This document shows positions 35,003 through 46,759 of a DNA stretch of 64,000 nt, piece after piece. Numbering within the stretch: position 1 is the first letter of the stretch; each line of letters opens with the position of its first letter. A program made the position numbers and the translations under genes. This DNA comes from Rhypophila decipiens (Eukaryota > Ascomycota > Sordariomycetes > Sordariales > Naviculisporaceae): contig MU858087.1 in assembly GCA_033297075.1 (NCBI GenBank), positions 124,001 to 188,000 on the forward strand. The letters are read 5' to 3'. The notes beneath the pieces were generated by a model. The model was given only the letters and a program-made list of their open reading frames with translations. It was not told where the DNA came from and did not search any database.

Positions 35003-36923
35003 GACCTGCAGGATCGGGGTGACAAGATGAGACTTTCCGCGTGCCCAAGGCTGATTGTCGATACCAACATGAAGCCTACCCGAGAGACTGCTCGCTGAAT
35101 TTGCGGGACGAGGAGAATTTTGTCATGACTGCCTGGTTGCCAGTCGTATATGGGCAGGTTGGGGGTAGGCAGACGCGGACGGATTGATGGTGCCTGCTCC
35201 TCTTGTGTTCCTTGGGAGGAGAGGAAGGATGGGAATGCACATCCGAGGACGAGACAGACATGATGCCGTGACCAATTACGATAAGGTTGCTGTGAAGTCG
35301 GCCAGATGATGTAAGTTGCCATCTTTTCTCGGCGCCGGCTGGCGCACAACACCACAACGGGTGTATTACTGGCTTTCTGCTCTGAATCTGCGTCATGTTG
35401 TGATCAGGGTCGGTAGTTTGATGATCGGCCACTTACAGGAGGGACATGCTATTGTTGCGATGTTGGACGTCTCAGTCTGCCAAGACACTCCATCCAGGCC
35501 AGTCGTTGAAGAGTTTAAAAGATGAGATGTGACGGGCAGCATACTGGAGGCGTTTGTGGCTTGCGGAAACCACGCGATTCAATGCTCCACCTGAGTGTTT
35601 CAAACGGCCGTTCCAGAACCTTTAAACCATGGTAGTTCACGGTACACTGCTGGTATATTATGATCAATAATAAGCATGTAATCCATTGTGCAGTGCGGTG
35701 TGAGGATTGCATCAGCCACTGCCCTTCAGTGTTCCATGGGAGTTACCGGTATACGGCAAAAGACAGGAGCAGATCACTCACAAGAGCGGTGTGGTACTTA
35801 CTGTACCGAGCATGAACGTATGATGTTATACATCGTGCTATTGAATACACGGGCGGTGTAGAGTTGATACCGAAATGATTTACCTGTTCTCCGGTTCATG
35901 TTCACCTACAAGTACCCATGATACCTACTGAGGTTCGGGTGTATCTGCAGATATCTCTGTACGCAATATGCACCGCCGACGTGCACACCTTGGTTGAAAA
36001 TAATTCATGACTATCAAACCGTCCGGGCTGTCGATTAGAGCTGCGGATCAGCAACGGATCTTGACCCTTCTGCAATCTCGTACATACCTACACACTTGTC
36101 CACCGTCTTCCAGTTCCGTCTAATTTCCCTAGCCCTGTTCATCACAGTCCAGTGAGTCCATACCTCACAGAATGTGGACCCTCGGATCCTGTCAAGAGAT
36201 CAAGCTTCGGTCAGAATTGGCTAGAATCCTTCTAGAAGTCCAAGGTGAAGGTCGAGAAGAGAACACGAACATGGACATGAGGCGTGATGGCTAGGGGTAG
36301 GAGCCGGCTAAGAACCGCACACTGCCGGTATTAGTCAAAGAGCCGATGAGCCCTTGAACCATGATCCACGGTGATCGGTTTAGTAGCATCCATAATTCCA
36401 TACACGTGTAAACGGCAGACTGCGCCGAACAGCATTGGCAGTCAGCAAAGCGCACATCAACCCTGTCGAGAATCCTCTTCAAGCTCACCTTTGGATATTA
36501 AGGCCCGGTCAGATTTCCCCCAATGCTTGCGAAAAGCCGAAATCTGACATCTCATTTCCTATGGCAGAAAAATCTTGTTTTCCTTGACAAAGTCTAGTGG
36601 AGTTACGGATCCGTGTTATGTAAAGAATGTGGACATACTGCTCAGGGAAGACGTCTCAGTGAAGTGCCAAGCATTATACAGCGGCGGTGAGAGTGCGGAT
36701 CTCATGAGATCAGAGAGGGTACGCTTTTCGGCACACGGCGCGATGGAGTCGAATTCTTCGTCTTCGCCGAGGCCGTGAGGGCTAGAATCCAGAATGTGTG
36801 AAGCAAGAGGGACGGAGACCAATGATCCACGTGATTTTAGGGTTGGTCACCGACTCTTACCGATACAGTATACTACATGTACGGAATACACCCGGGAATT
36901 GTAGTTTATTTTCTTTACGGATA

Positions 36924-37166
36924 CAATCCAACCCTGGAAAGTTTGTTAAATCGGTACAAAACCCACTTATTTTCCACTTTTTGGTATATCAAATCCACCC
37001 ACACCCAAATCACAGCCAAATTCACAGCAAAAAACGCTGAATAGCTTCAGTTTGGTACTTAGTTGATGAGATTCTTGAAGAAAACAGTCCTTAATGATTG
37101 GTTATTTAGCCCTGGTTATCCATCCACTGCTCGTACCGATCTAACAAACTTTCCAGGGTTGGAGTG
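36924..37166. mobile_element. 243-bp MITE-like element with 34-bp TIRs and TA flanks
   Basis: The left end (36924-36957) and the reverse complement of the right end (37133-37166) match at 32 of 34 positions. Both begin CA[A/C]TCCAACCCTGGAAAG and end ATCGGTAC. A TA dinucleotide abuts each end (36922-36923 and 37167-37168), as expected of a Tc1/mariner/pogo-type target-site duplication. The 175-bp interior has no coding frame, so the element would be non-autonomous and would need a transposase elsewhere in the genome. Only this one copy is in the window. The superfamily is inferred from the TA flanks; the inverted repeat itself is read directly. Confidence 0.75.
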
Positions 37167-37168
37167 TA

Positions 37169-40100
37169 CACTACACACAATACGCCTTGTTCGTATCAAT
37201 GCAGTTCCGGTTCCTGTGACCCACCAAAGCCACGCGGCAGGGAAGTTCCCGGCCCAAGCCATGTGGTTTTGGCGGCCGGGGGTGTGCATCTGCCCCAGAG
37301 ACGGGAGACGAGGCCAGATCTTGTGTTATCACCGTCATGCGTTTTTCTGGCAATCACAAGCGGTAGGCAGAAAGTTTCCTTATGTCAGAGGATGACCAGG
37401 GCTAGAAGATTTTGACGGAAGGAATATTATGTTTCAGAAGAATAATATGAAGGCCGTTATCAGGGCATCGTACCAGGTTAGCCAGGCATCTGGACGCTTC
37501 GAAATCTTGCCGGCTTTTTGCAGTGACGTCGAACCAGTGCGTGAGTTTTGAAGCCTTTTGAGCTAGGATGCTGAATTGTTCCAACTGAGGGCCATGTTAT
37601 CAGCAGTGACTGTCAAAATTACATTTTTTATACCATCTTGGCATTTGGGAACAGCAAGCTCAAGGTCCAGGTCGCCATCAGCACCACCCGACCATGCGTA
37701 TCCGTATCCTGCCACATATCTGAGGCAATTGTGTGGACTCGCAGAAGCACGGAATGGAATGGTATTGGTTGGTGTGGGCGTTGTATCCGTAGTCTTCCAT
37801 GACTTCCAACCCCCTCCATCACTTCTTCACCCACGTGGCGCCAACCTCCGAGATTGGAAGGACCAGGCTCACGTGGCTGGATAGTGTCGAGATACGCTAG
37901 CGTGCGACTTCATTCCAGTATTCCCGCGTTGTACCCCTACAAGAGCTGAAGGCACAGTGACAGTCGTATTGATACGTCAGAACAAAAAGGTTGCAACGAA
38001 CAGGAAGCTGTACTGTACATACTGTAACCTGTACCTGTGCCATAAATGCTCACACAGCTGACACATGGCGTTGGTGCATTTCTAAACGAAGAACAATAGG
38101 GAAAATATGAGCTATCGGAGGTTCTTCCTTTGTTTTTCATTGCTGCAATCGTATGTGATCTCGCTCACTCCCCTTTGTTGCACAAGGCTGTCCTATTTCA
38201 ACGGACCTGAACAACTTGCCGCCGGAGTTATTAAGGTGCTGTACTCATTGTCTTGAATTGGACTGTACTGTTATGTACCCGACGGATCAGTTGGTGATGT
38301 GGATTGAACGGGTTACTGTTTTTATCATTACCTGTCCACAGCACTGTCCGATACACTGATTATTACACTCACAAGGGCAATGTGACTTCGAGCCCATTCG
38401 TCATGGTCCATTGAATTCCATCCGGATATTACCTTCAAGAACTAACATCAAGAGCGGGTTCATCTCGCCCTGCTTTTTCCGTGACTGATTTTATCAATCA
38501 AGTAAGATCCCCGTTCATTCTAGGGTGAAGATTTTGAATGGAGTGGGTTGTGATCTGTAACTGGAGTCATTGCCTCAAATCTTCACGTAATAATCCGTTA
38601 TAATGCTGTCAGCCCCTTTGTGACAGTTTTTTGCGGGGATGGAGCTAAGATTTTAGTGTTCCATATCGTCAGTCCAATACGCTAAAAATACAGACACACA
38701 GGGGACCCTGTTTTCTGGAAGCTTCAAATGGGAGCCACCGAACATCGGATCTCGGGACTCTCCTTGCGGCGCAGAAAACCAGACGACGGCCAAGATATCT
38801 GACCAACAAGACCTCAAATGTACCGAAAATGCCACCAGCCTGCCCCTCCAACGGGTTCACAGTCTGCTATCGTGACTGACATTATGTTGATACTCAACGG
38901 TCCATCACAAAGTTGCGAGCACAGGACACTTAAGTGAAATGTAACATTTGCTATGCTCGATATTCGTACGGGGCAAACATCAGTCATGATTGACTGGATG
39001 AACATGTGTACGGATACACTACGAGCAGTGGTACCTGTACATTCTAAATATACATTGGGCCCCTCCGCAAGGGCGGATGGCGAAACACTTGAAGTCAAGG
39101 GGCTAGTATCCACACCATGGCCCAAATTCATGCGAAATTCACCACAAAACACCTGCCCAAGATCCGGGCTGAGGAGAGATTGGCCGTAACCTCTGGATGA
39201 TCAAGCGGAAGTCGCAACGTGGGGGGCAAGGGGATCGCTTGTCCTATTTTTTCTTCTAGAACCCTTCTTTTTTTTCTTCCAAGTATATTCGCACACGCCG
39301 ACACGGGAGATGACTTTTGCTTCTCCAGGGCCAAGCGTTTCACCTCGGGCTATTACTTCCTGCTGTCCCCACGTAGCGAAGAGAAGACATCCACTTTGAC
39401 TCTTCACATGACGACGGGTTATCGCGAGCCAAGAGCCAAGGAGATGCGGTCTGGATTGAGTAACCCGTTGCTTTTCTGATGGGGTCTCTCCAATGGGCGG
39501 GCAAATCAAACCAGACAAATATTATTGGAGCGGCAAAAGACTCATCTCGGAGCCCTACCGATATGACAGACCTTACAACCCACTTCGAAGTTCGAGCCCA
39601 AGGCGGCCCTCAAACGTCTCATACCTATTCGGCGAGTGCAAAATTGATATTGTCGCTAATCTGTGACTTTGATCAACTCTTTGCCGAGAAAAATCGAGAT
39701 GCCTCGTCACGTCACGACGCAGACGCAGTGTACAGTATCAGGCAGGATATCCACCTCTCCGGAAGATCATCCTTCGTCCAAGTTTCGATGCCGTTCGCTA
39801 TGTCGTACTTTAGGTCGCCGACCAACGAGCACGTGGCAAGCAGGTCAATTCTTAGCTCTTCGCAGTATCGTAAATACACATCGACTTCCATCATCATCTC
39901 TTGTAGTGTATCACTTCCAATTGAGAACAGTAGATCGACGGTGCCTTGATGTGTTTCATTGCCTTTTCACCTCCGTGAGCGCATAGTTATTTGAGACTCG
40001 GGATTCATGCTCTCTTCTTTAGTTACTCATTATATCCATTGATCTGCAAAATCCGCCTCAACCTCGTTGGAAGTTTGGGATGGACTTGTTAGCTTGCACA

Positions 40101-41851
40101 TGTGTTTATGCCACGAATTAAACGCACGGGCACAGAAACAACTACTCATTGATGTTTTTCTGTTTTTCTCCACGGGAAACATCAGTAGTATGTCTTACCA
40201 GTACCTGATCAATAACTCCCCAAGTTCGTGCCTACGTCGTTAGGGAAGCCGGAGTGGGAAGATCTGACCTTGTCGACGTTGTCGTTTGATACACCCTTGA
40301 CTCGCCACGCCGGACCAGTTGCAAAATACACATCAAGCTCGAGTGGCAAAATAAGGTTATATTAACAAGATGAGGGGATTGGATTTGCATTGGCCAAACT
40401 ATCTTCATATTGTATCTATCCTGAGGGTATATCTTGGCCAGAATTGTATCTGTGTATGTATGAATACGCAATTACAGTACACTCCCTCCTCAGAGTCAGT
40501 CGCAACCGCTCTGCTCGCCGAACATGAGCCGTGTCAAATGGATTTTTTGCGGACTGTGGATTTGAAATAGAGGCTAAGACTGGACTGGTGCAACACCATG
40601 CCCAAAGCGTGCGAAAGCGTGGCACGCATGGCTGCAGGGGCCATGACCCAAAACAGTATAGCCTGCTGGAGAGATCCCTGAAGCCACGCGCTGATCTTGC
40701 TCTCCCAGTTCATGACTGCCATGCATCAGCCATTTGCCCCATCATGGCCTCCCAACTTCTCCAGGAAGCAACGGATAGCTGACCGCCTCTTTTTTACAAT
40801 TTTCACAACTCCACGTGCGGCACATGGGCAATACGGATACGCTGTATTGTACGGGTCTCTGTACACTTGTAGTGTACCAGACTTACACAGCCTAGAGTAC
40901 CTGTGGTGTATGTATGTACTTTTGTACCGTTGTATTCAGTGGCCTACAAACGTTTGAAGTGCTAGGTAGTATGAGTGCGCTTTCGTAGGGTATCATAGCG
41001 GTTAACGGAAAGTCCAGTGGTACTGTATAAGAGGTCTGTATCAATTCCAAAATTGACGTACAAGACACAAAACTCTGCGGCGTGAGAGCTTCAATACTGG
41101 TACAGTACCACTCTATACAGAACAACCCGTTGCGAAGAGACAGCCATGGAATACCGGTATTATACTGTCAGGTCATACGGGGTACACCATATCACAAAAA
41201 AGTGATGTATACTGATTGGTACACTACCGTATGATGCTGCTTTCATTCTGCTGCATCCTGAGGCTTGAGCGGGGGAAGCAGCTAACTATCGCCACCAATG
41301 CAAGACAATCCACCAAACCGTGGGTGGGGAGTAATTACACTATTTCCACGTGTATTATCATGTACTTGCGGCAATTATCTTTGACGGGTGCCCATCGCGA
41401 CCGACGGGTTGCAATTTTGAACGCAGATTCTCAATGGGAGCTGGGATGGATGATTTGTGACGGTTGGAAATGTGGTGAAAATTGAGCAAAGGATTTGATA
41501 AAACCGACGAATTCGGGAGGGGGCAGTTATGGAACTTCAGGCTTCACTCAACCACTTCCCTGCAGCTGTGGCCCAGGTGCAGGAAAAAGAGGGGCTCGTT
41601 CAACTGACGGTCGGTCTGACCCACGAACCCAAACATTTTTTTCACTCAACATCGTTGACAGAACTTTTCGATTCATCTGCTTTTCCCTTTTCGCTGCGTC
41701 TTCCTTGCACCAAAAGCGATTCTTTGCAAACTCTCAGACTCACCCTTTCCGCCGCGTTCTGCATTCAATTCCAAGAAAGCTACGGATAACGGCTGTGTGT
41801 GTGTTCAATTTCTTTGTTCTGCACCCAGCCGGTCGGGGCCAGCGGTTGAGG
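37169..41851. other. Right half of the gene-poor region
   Basis: 4.7 kb with no supported gene. Base composition is near the window average, not the extreme A/T of RIP-mutated repeats. A GTAC-dense patch lies at 40849-41222. Short open frames show no family motifs. Confidence 0.5.
40849..41222. repeat. GTAC-dense patch
   Basis: Twelve GTAC tetranucleotides in 374 bp (starts at 40849, 40861, 40874, 40897, 40916, 40924, 41020, 41058, 41100, 41105, 41182 and 41219), against 1 to 2 expected by chance. The patch also holds ATACCGGTATTAT, a palindrome-rich string also found near 33370. Confidence 0.6.
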
Positions 41852-42582
41852 ATGGATGAACAGGAGTTTCGTAAAACGGTAAGTGGGCAGTTCCACCAGA
41901 CGATCCATCTCGGGGCCAGAAGTACCTGTACAACAGGGAAACCCGTCCTTTCCACGCCGGGATCCATGTCGCCATGCTCCATGCGCCGGCCCACGCACGC
42001 TACCCAAGGTCCCAAGCCAGCCAGCCCACTTTGAGCCCACTCACCAATTGCTCACCCTCCCGCTGCCCGGCCATGCGGTCTATCTGAGTAGTGCACTCAG
42101 CGTTGCACGGATCGAGATGGGTTTGGCCCTTCTGGCAGCATGAGCGGTGTTTTGGACAATTTACGACCTGTTTGACCACTGGGAACCGCTGGGACCCATA
42201 CACTACTCCGTACACATTCACCACCCCCTCATCGCTTCTATTCATACATCCGCTAGCAGCACTGCACGCACAAACTCCCAGCTTTGCCCACACCTGGACA
42301 TCCCAGGCCCTTACCACGTCCCGTTCCTTGACCTACCTTGCCCGGCGGCCAATCCATTGACCATTTCAAGTCCATGTTCAATTCCCCTGCCTACTCCACC
42401 TCTGAGCCTGCGCCAGCCAGCAATCCACTTCTGTCCCTCTTTTTATTTGAACCGACTGTTTCCCATGCCACACGTCGCACACACACACCTCACACCCAAT
42501 CCTTCCCTCTTCGTGCACACCCTTTTGGTTATAAGGCGGAGGCGGCCATTGCATTGTTCACCACTAATCCTCCCGCTGTTAG
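41852..42582 (+). promoter_or_regulatory. Leader region of the RGS gene, possible extra first exon
   Basis: At 41852 an ATG opens nine codons (MDEQEFRKT) that end at a strong donor (GTAAGT, 41879). The main ORF start at 42583 is immediately preceded by CACTAATCC...CTGTTAG, a branch-site-plus-acceptor arrangement. Joining them gives a phase-0 extension of the RGS protein and an intron of about 704 nt. The alternative is a spliced 5' UTR or an upstream ORF. Confidence 0.4.
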
Positions 42583-44832
42583 ATGGCTGGAAACCTCCAA
42601 TCGTCAACCCAAACGGCACTCATAGATACGACTTCCACCAACCCGACCGAAACCAATCACTCAGCTCCGCCTTCTCCAAACTCAACTCGCGAGGGGCCTC
42701 GTCGAGTTCAGCCTGCTCCGCCCTCCCAGCAGTCTCCACCTACGCCTCCTGTGAAACACACGGCCGCGAAGCCCTCGCTTTCCAGACTTCCCTCGAGCGT
42801 TGGCGCTGTTCCCCAGTCCATCAACAGCCAGCGACCGTACCATCTGAGCAATCCGTCAACCAGCTCACAAAGGTCGGGCGGCATCTTGGCCTTTGCCCAA
42901 GCAGCCCTTGATAAAACTCTCGCCAATATCGCCGAGCCCAGAGTGCGACCACGACGGTCCCTGAATCGACTCTCGACGGGCCCCGACTTTATCTTCTCAA
43001 CTGCACAGTCCAGCCCGGACAAGTCGACTCGTCGCCGATCCCCGACGACGTCTGGCGAGGGCAAGCATTTGAGTCTGTCATCAGTTCTCAAGGATCCGCC
43101 ATCACAGCCCTACAGCGAGACCGACCCCACTCGACCACTCCCGATTCACCTCACTCGTCAAGACAACAAGATGCATCAAACTTCATCGAGGCTATTACGT
43201 ATGACGGACGATGATCGTCCCTTTACGAAAGTCAGTGCCATCTTTCCAAAGCTTGAACTTGGTGCGGATCAGATATACTAACCCAGATAAACAGGACTTC
43301 AAAGATCTTTTTGCAACCTTGATAGTTAGTCTACTACCGCTCTCGGCACACCGCGTGCGCTTGACCAAGGTCGAGCACACTTTTCTGTCGGAAGATGCTA
43401 TAAACAACCTCGGGTCGCTCAAGTTTTCACAATCGAACCGAATGCCGGACCCGAAGGACCCCTCGCGGATCGTGACGACGACCACTACGACGACTTTTTC
43501 TATGGCCAAGGATATGGCTCGCTCGATATGTCAGCGGTTTCTCGAGGCAAGATTTATCGAGTCGGCGGACGGTAAATTGCAGCCCATTTATACTATGAAG
43601 GGTTCGGTCTGGCAGTTGACACCAAAGGGAATCTCCATCCTTGACCGCTTCTGCTCGAGAAATGGAATCCAGCAAAAACAGGTTGCTGAGCTGATTGGGT
43701 CATCTTTGCCACAACTGGTCAGCCTGGAGCGGGATGGACAATCAGACAAGTTGCTCACGGACCGCGGCACTATTGAGGTTATTTTCCGCAGATTTATTGG
43801 CGCCCACGGGTTGAATGTCAAGCCCAGTGTAAGCGCAGCCGACTCGGATTCCCTGAACGACTATAGAGATGGCCTCACGGGGGTCAAAATGGCGGCCGAG
43901 CGCAAAATTGGCGGCAGGACCTTCAAGGACACATTCACTGGAAAAGCTGCGACCGACTGGCTTATGGACTGTTCGACTACCGTCGACCGCCGGGAGACAA
44001 TCGAGATCGCTTCGTTGTTTGTCGAATACGACTTGATGGAATCTGTCCAGCAGGACCGTGCGCACATGGCCCAAAACCCGGGTCATAATCTGTTTCAGCC
44101 GACAAAACATGCCATTTACCAGGTGACGCCAAAGGGCCGGGACTTACTTAATGGCGCAGCGGCGCGAGGGCGCCCATCAGAGAGTGAAGGAACCTCGGCG
44201 TCCAGGTCGGTTGGTATTGCTCGGGACTCCAATACACAGCGTCTTGACAAGATTCTGAACGATCCCGCCCTTCGTCTGCTCTTCCGCGAGAATCTCCGTG
44301 AGACGCATTGCGAGGAGAATCTGTCGTTTTACATTGACGTCGACGAGTTTGTCCGACAATGCAGGCAGGCGACGAGAGCCGCAACCAAGAATCCGAACAA
44401 TGCTGCATCGCTCGACGGTATTAAGGAGATCATGGCACAAGCATACGGGATATATAACGCATTCCTGGCACCAGGATCTCCTTGCGAGCTGAACATTGAT
44501 CATCAGCTGCGAAACAACTTGGCGACCCGCATGACCAAGGCAGTTGGCCAGGATGTTACCATGATCGACACATTGCACGAGGTGACGGCGCTGTTCGAAG
44601 ACGCACAGAATGCCGTTTTCAAGCTCATGGCCAGCGTAAGTCTCTTCTGTCTCGTCATCTGTGATGGAAATTTGTTGCTAATTTGATGCTACAGGACTCG
44701 GTACCCAAGTTTCTGCGCAGCCCGAAATATGAACAGACGTTGAAGAACTACGACTTTGATGCCATTACACCGGCAACCCACACACAAGGCCGGGTCCCGG
44801 AGAGGAGCCAGAGCCGGTCGAACCGTAAATAA
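42583..44832 (+). CDS. FlbA/Sst2-type regulator of G-protein signalling
   Basis: A GTPase-activating protein for a G-alpha subunit. In filamentous ascomycetes the FlbA orthologue switches growth to conidiation and tempers cAMP signalling. Three exons, 42583-43230, 43295-44635 and 44695-44832, give about 708 aa. Order: a Ser/Pro/Thr-rich disordered head (1-205); a first DEP-like unit from about 217 to 325 (DFKDLFATLIVSLLP; VWQLTPKGISILDRF); a second DEP unit from about 405 to 500 (GGRTFKDTFTGKAATDWLMD; FQPTKHAIYQVTPKGRDLL); and the RGS box from about 527 to 690 (RLDKILNDPALRLLFRENL; CEENLSFYIDVDEFVRQ; NLATRMTKAV; DAQNAVFKLMASDSVPKFLRSPKYEQTL). The RGS box is split by a fungal insert, as is usual in this class. 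It sits beside a 10-kb gene-poor region. Confidence 0.93.
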
Positions 44833-45988
44833 ACTAAGGAGCGACACATAGGAGATATTAGCCCCGGTCTCTAACACCCGATTCAAATTTTAACAACTAG
44901 ACTTTGCATAATTCATCACATACCCTCCTCGTGGATATTCTCTTCACCTTTTCCTTCCCAACTACCCGGCGGCGGTAGTAGAGCAGGCCACAACTTTATT
45001 CATGGGAGGGAATAAAATACCGTTGTCGGGGCCTTCTTGGGACGATAAATCGACTCTCTGTTACTGCCCTCTAACTCGCATTCCATCGCCGCTTTCGGTG
45101 CTTGATCTTTTCATGAAGAGTTGGTTGCTATGTGGGGGAGCAGCATAAATGGGCAGGGTTCATTCTCATGTATATATTCTTGAGCTTTCGGCTATGTCGC
45201 CATTGAGGCTCTCGGGGAAAGGGGCGCTTGGTTGTTGTGGCTGGGACGGAGTGAGCGGAGAAAAGTTTCCGAAAAATCAGGAAGCAAGTTGGCGGTGGGA
45301 AACTGCGAATAGATAAATGCACCTCAAGGTTATGAATTGGACCCCCTTTCTTGTGCGAGGCTCATGATTTAGCGATGGTGGCGATGGTTGCGATGGTGAC
45401 CAACATCGACGGCATTGGCAGTTCTGAAGCAAAGAGGCGAATGAACGATGTCAAAGTCCAACTATTGGTTGTGAAGTGCAAGGGGAATGTAAACAAAGCG
45501 GCTAGGGCCGAATGACATGGGGTCAACGACATTGTCAAGCCTGGCGTTGGCATGCTGCTGTCTCGAGACTGCTCCATGTTCCTCCCCAGCAGCATTCTTC
45601 GATGCCAAGAAGGCAGCTTTCCTGGCCAATTGTTTTTGTCTCGTCGTACTGGACAGCCAGACAGCTCGCTCTTTCGCGGGAAGATGTTTGTTTCTGGACT
45701 CGGCCCGGTCAACGGCATCAACAGATGTGCTTGGAATGGCCGCCCGAGATTTCGTAGATAAAAGACGGAGGCTGATCTGATGATTGATGGCCTCTCACTT
45801 TCCTTTTCTATCCATCACCATCATCATCTCATTCAGCTCTCTCACTCACTCTCTCTCTTTCAGAGAATAATAAATACACTCTACACTCGTTATATCTACC
45901 CGCGTACACACAAAGCATCGCGTTTCTCTCGAACAGGAGGAGCACAAAGCACAAATCCTTTATTTTACATACTCCCACAGCAGACAAG
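44833..45988. other. Spacer between the RGS gene and the GPI-protein gene
   Basis: 1.16 kb on the same strand. The left part is the RGS 3' UTR; the right end is a CT-rich leader with CATCATCATC and TCTCTCTC tracts before the ATG at 45989. The minus frame at 45362-45721 has no support. Confidence 0.5.
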
Positions 45989-46759
45989 ATGCAATCCAAA
46001 ATATCCCAGCTCACTGCCTTTGCAGCAGTAGCCGCCTTCGCCGCCGGACCTGTTTTCGCCCTCGACGCCCACCTTGTTCCGGTCCCAACAGGTGAGGTGA
46101 CCACGGAGGCGGCCCCCGTGGAGGATGTTGCCGGCGATGTCGCCGCCGAGGCCTCGGGGCTCCCCAAGATCCCCTGGGCAGAGCTTAACGGTTTCCCCCA
46201 CCCAATCCCAGGCGCTGAGGTGGAGGAGGAGGTGGAGGAGGAGGTGGAGGAGGGTGAGGACGTCGAGGCCACCGGGACAGAGGAGACCAGCACCGCCATG
46301 ACTTGGTCAACCTGGTGCCCCGAGCCAACTGTCTTCACCTGGGGCTCTGCCACCATCTCTGTTGAGACCGCCACTTGGGTGACTTTGACTGACTGCCCCG
46401 AGTCGTCGTCGTCATCCTCTTCCGCTACATCGACCGAGACTGTGAGTTTTTTTCTCCTTTCCATTCTTTCTCTGTTACTTTGCTCTTCAATCTCTAACAT
46501 GTGTTCCTTTTCCCAAATATAGGTCGCCCCTGTCGTGCCTCACGGAAGGCCCCACCCACACCCTGGGCCGGAGGGCTACGAGGGCCACGGCGAGTCCCCC
46601 GAGATCACATCCGTCGCCCCGGTCAAGCCAGCATCGCACTCCGTCGCCCCGGTCGCCCCCGTCAAGACCCCCGTCGTGGTTGCGGGCGCGTCCAAGACCC
46701 AGGGCTTCCTGCTCGGAGTTGCCGCTGCTGCGGTCGGTCTTGCTGTCTTTGGACTCTAA
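45989..46759 (+). CDS. GPI-anchored cell-wall protein
   Basis: Two exons, 45989-46441 and 46523-46759 (donor GTGAGT, acceptor ATATAG), give 229 aa. It has a clear N-terminal signal peptide (about residues 1-24, cleaved after PVFA), an acidic run of EEEVEEEVEEG encoded by a GAGGTGGAG-type repeat near 46215-46255, a WSTWCPEPTVFTWGS and SVETATWVTLTDCPE core, a Ser-rich linker, a His/Pro stretch (PHGRPHPHPGPEGYEGH) and a C-terminal hydrophobic GPI signal (GFLLGVAAAAVGLAVFGL) after a small-residue site (GAS). The ATWVTLTDCP string is typical of fungal GPI proteins such as the CCG-6-like group; that comparison is from memory. The protein should be linked to the plasma membrane or wall glucan. Codon use is that of a highly expressed gene. 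Confidence 0.82.

Larger units (their letters stand above)
32360..36923. other. Left half of a gene-poor region
   Basis: 4.6 kb with no supported gene. It contains (TA)9 at 33555-33573, three copies of a 10-bp unit at 34492-34520, a doubtful GC3-biased minus frame at 34526-35002, and a TTAGGGTTGG string at 36837-36846. There is no transposase-like or retroelement-like frame. Confidence 0.5.

Noticed and set aside
34810..35355. 181-aa minus frame overlapping the orphan ORF
   Set aside because: Pro/Ser-rich, a different frame from the GC3-biased segment, and no family resemblance.
39585..39605. GTTCGAGCCC as a tRNA B box
   Set aside because: No matching A box, acceptor stem or anticodon arm can be folded around it.
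41529..41789. 86-aa frame upstream of the RGS gene as a separate gene
   Set aside because: No motifs, and it lies in the likely promoter/leader of the RGS gene.
32360..42582. RIP-mutated or centromeric block
   Set aside because: Base composition is not strongly A/T-biased and there is no dense TpA excess or large repeat; the MITE and microsatellites are isolated.
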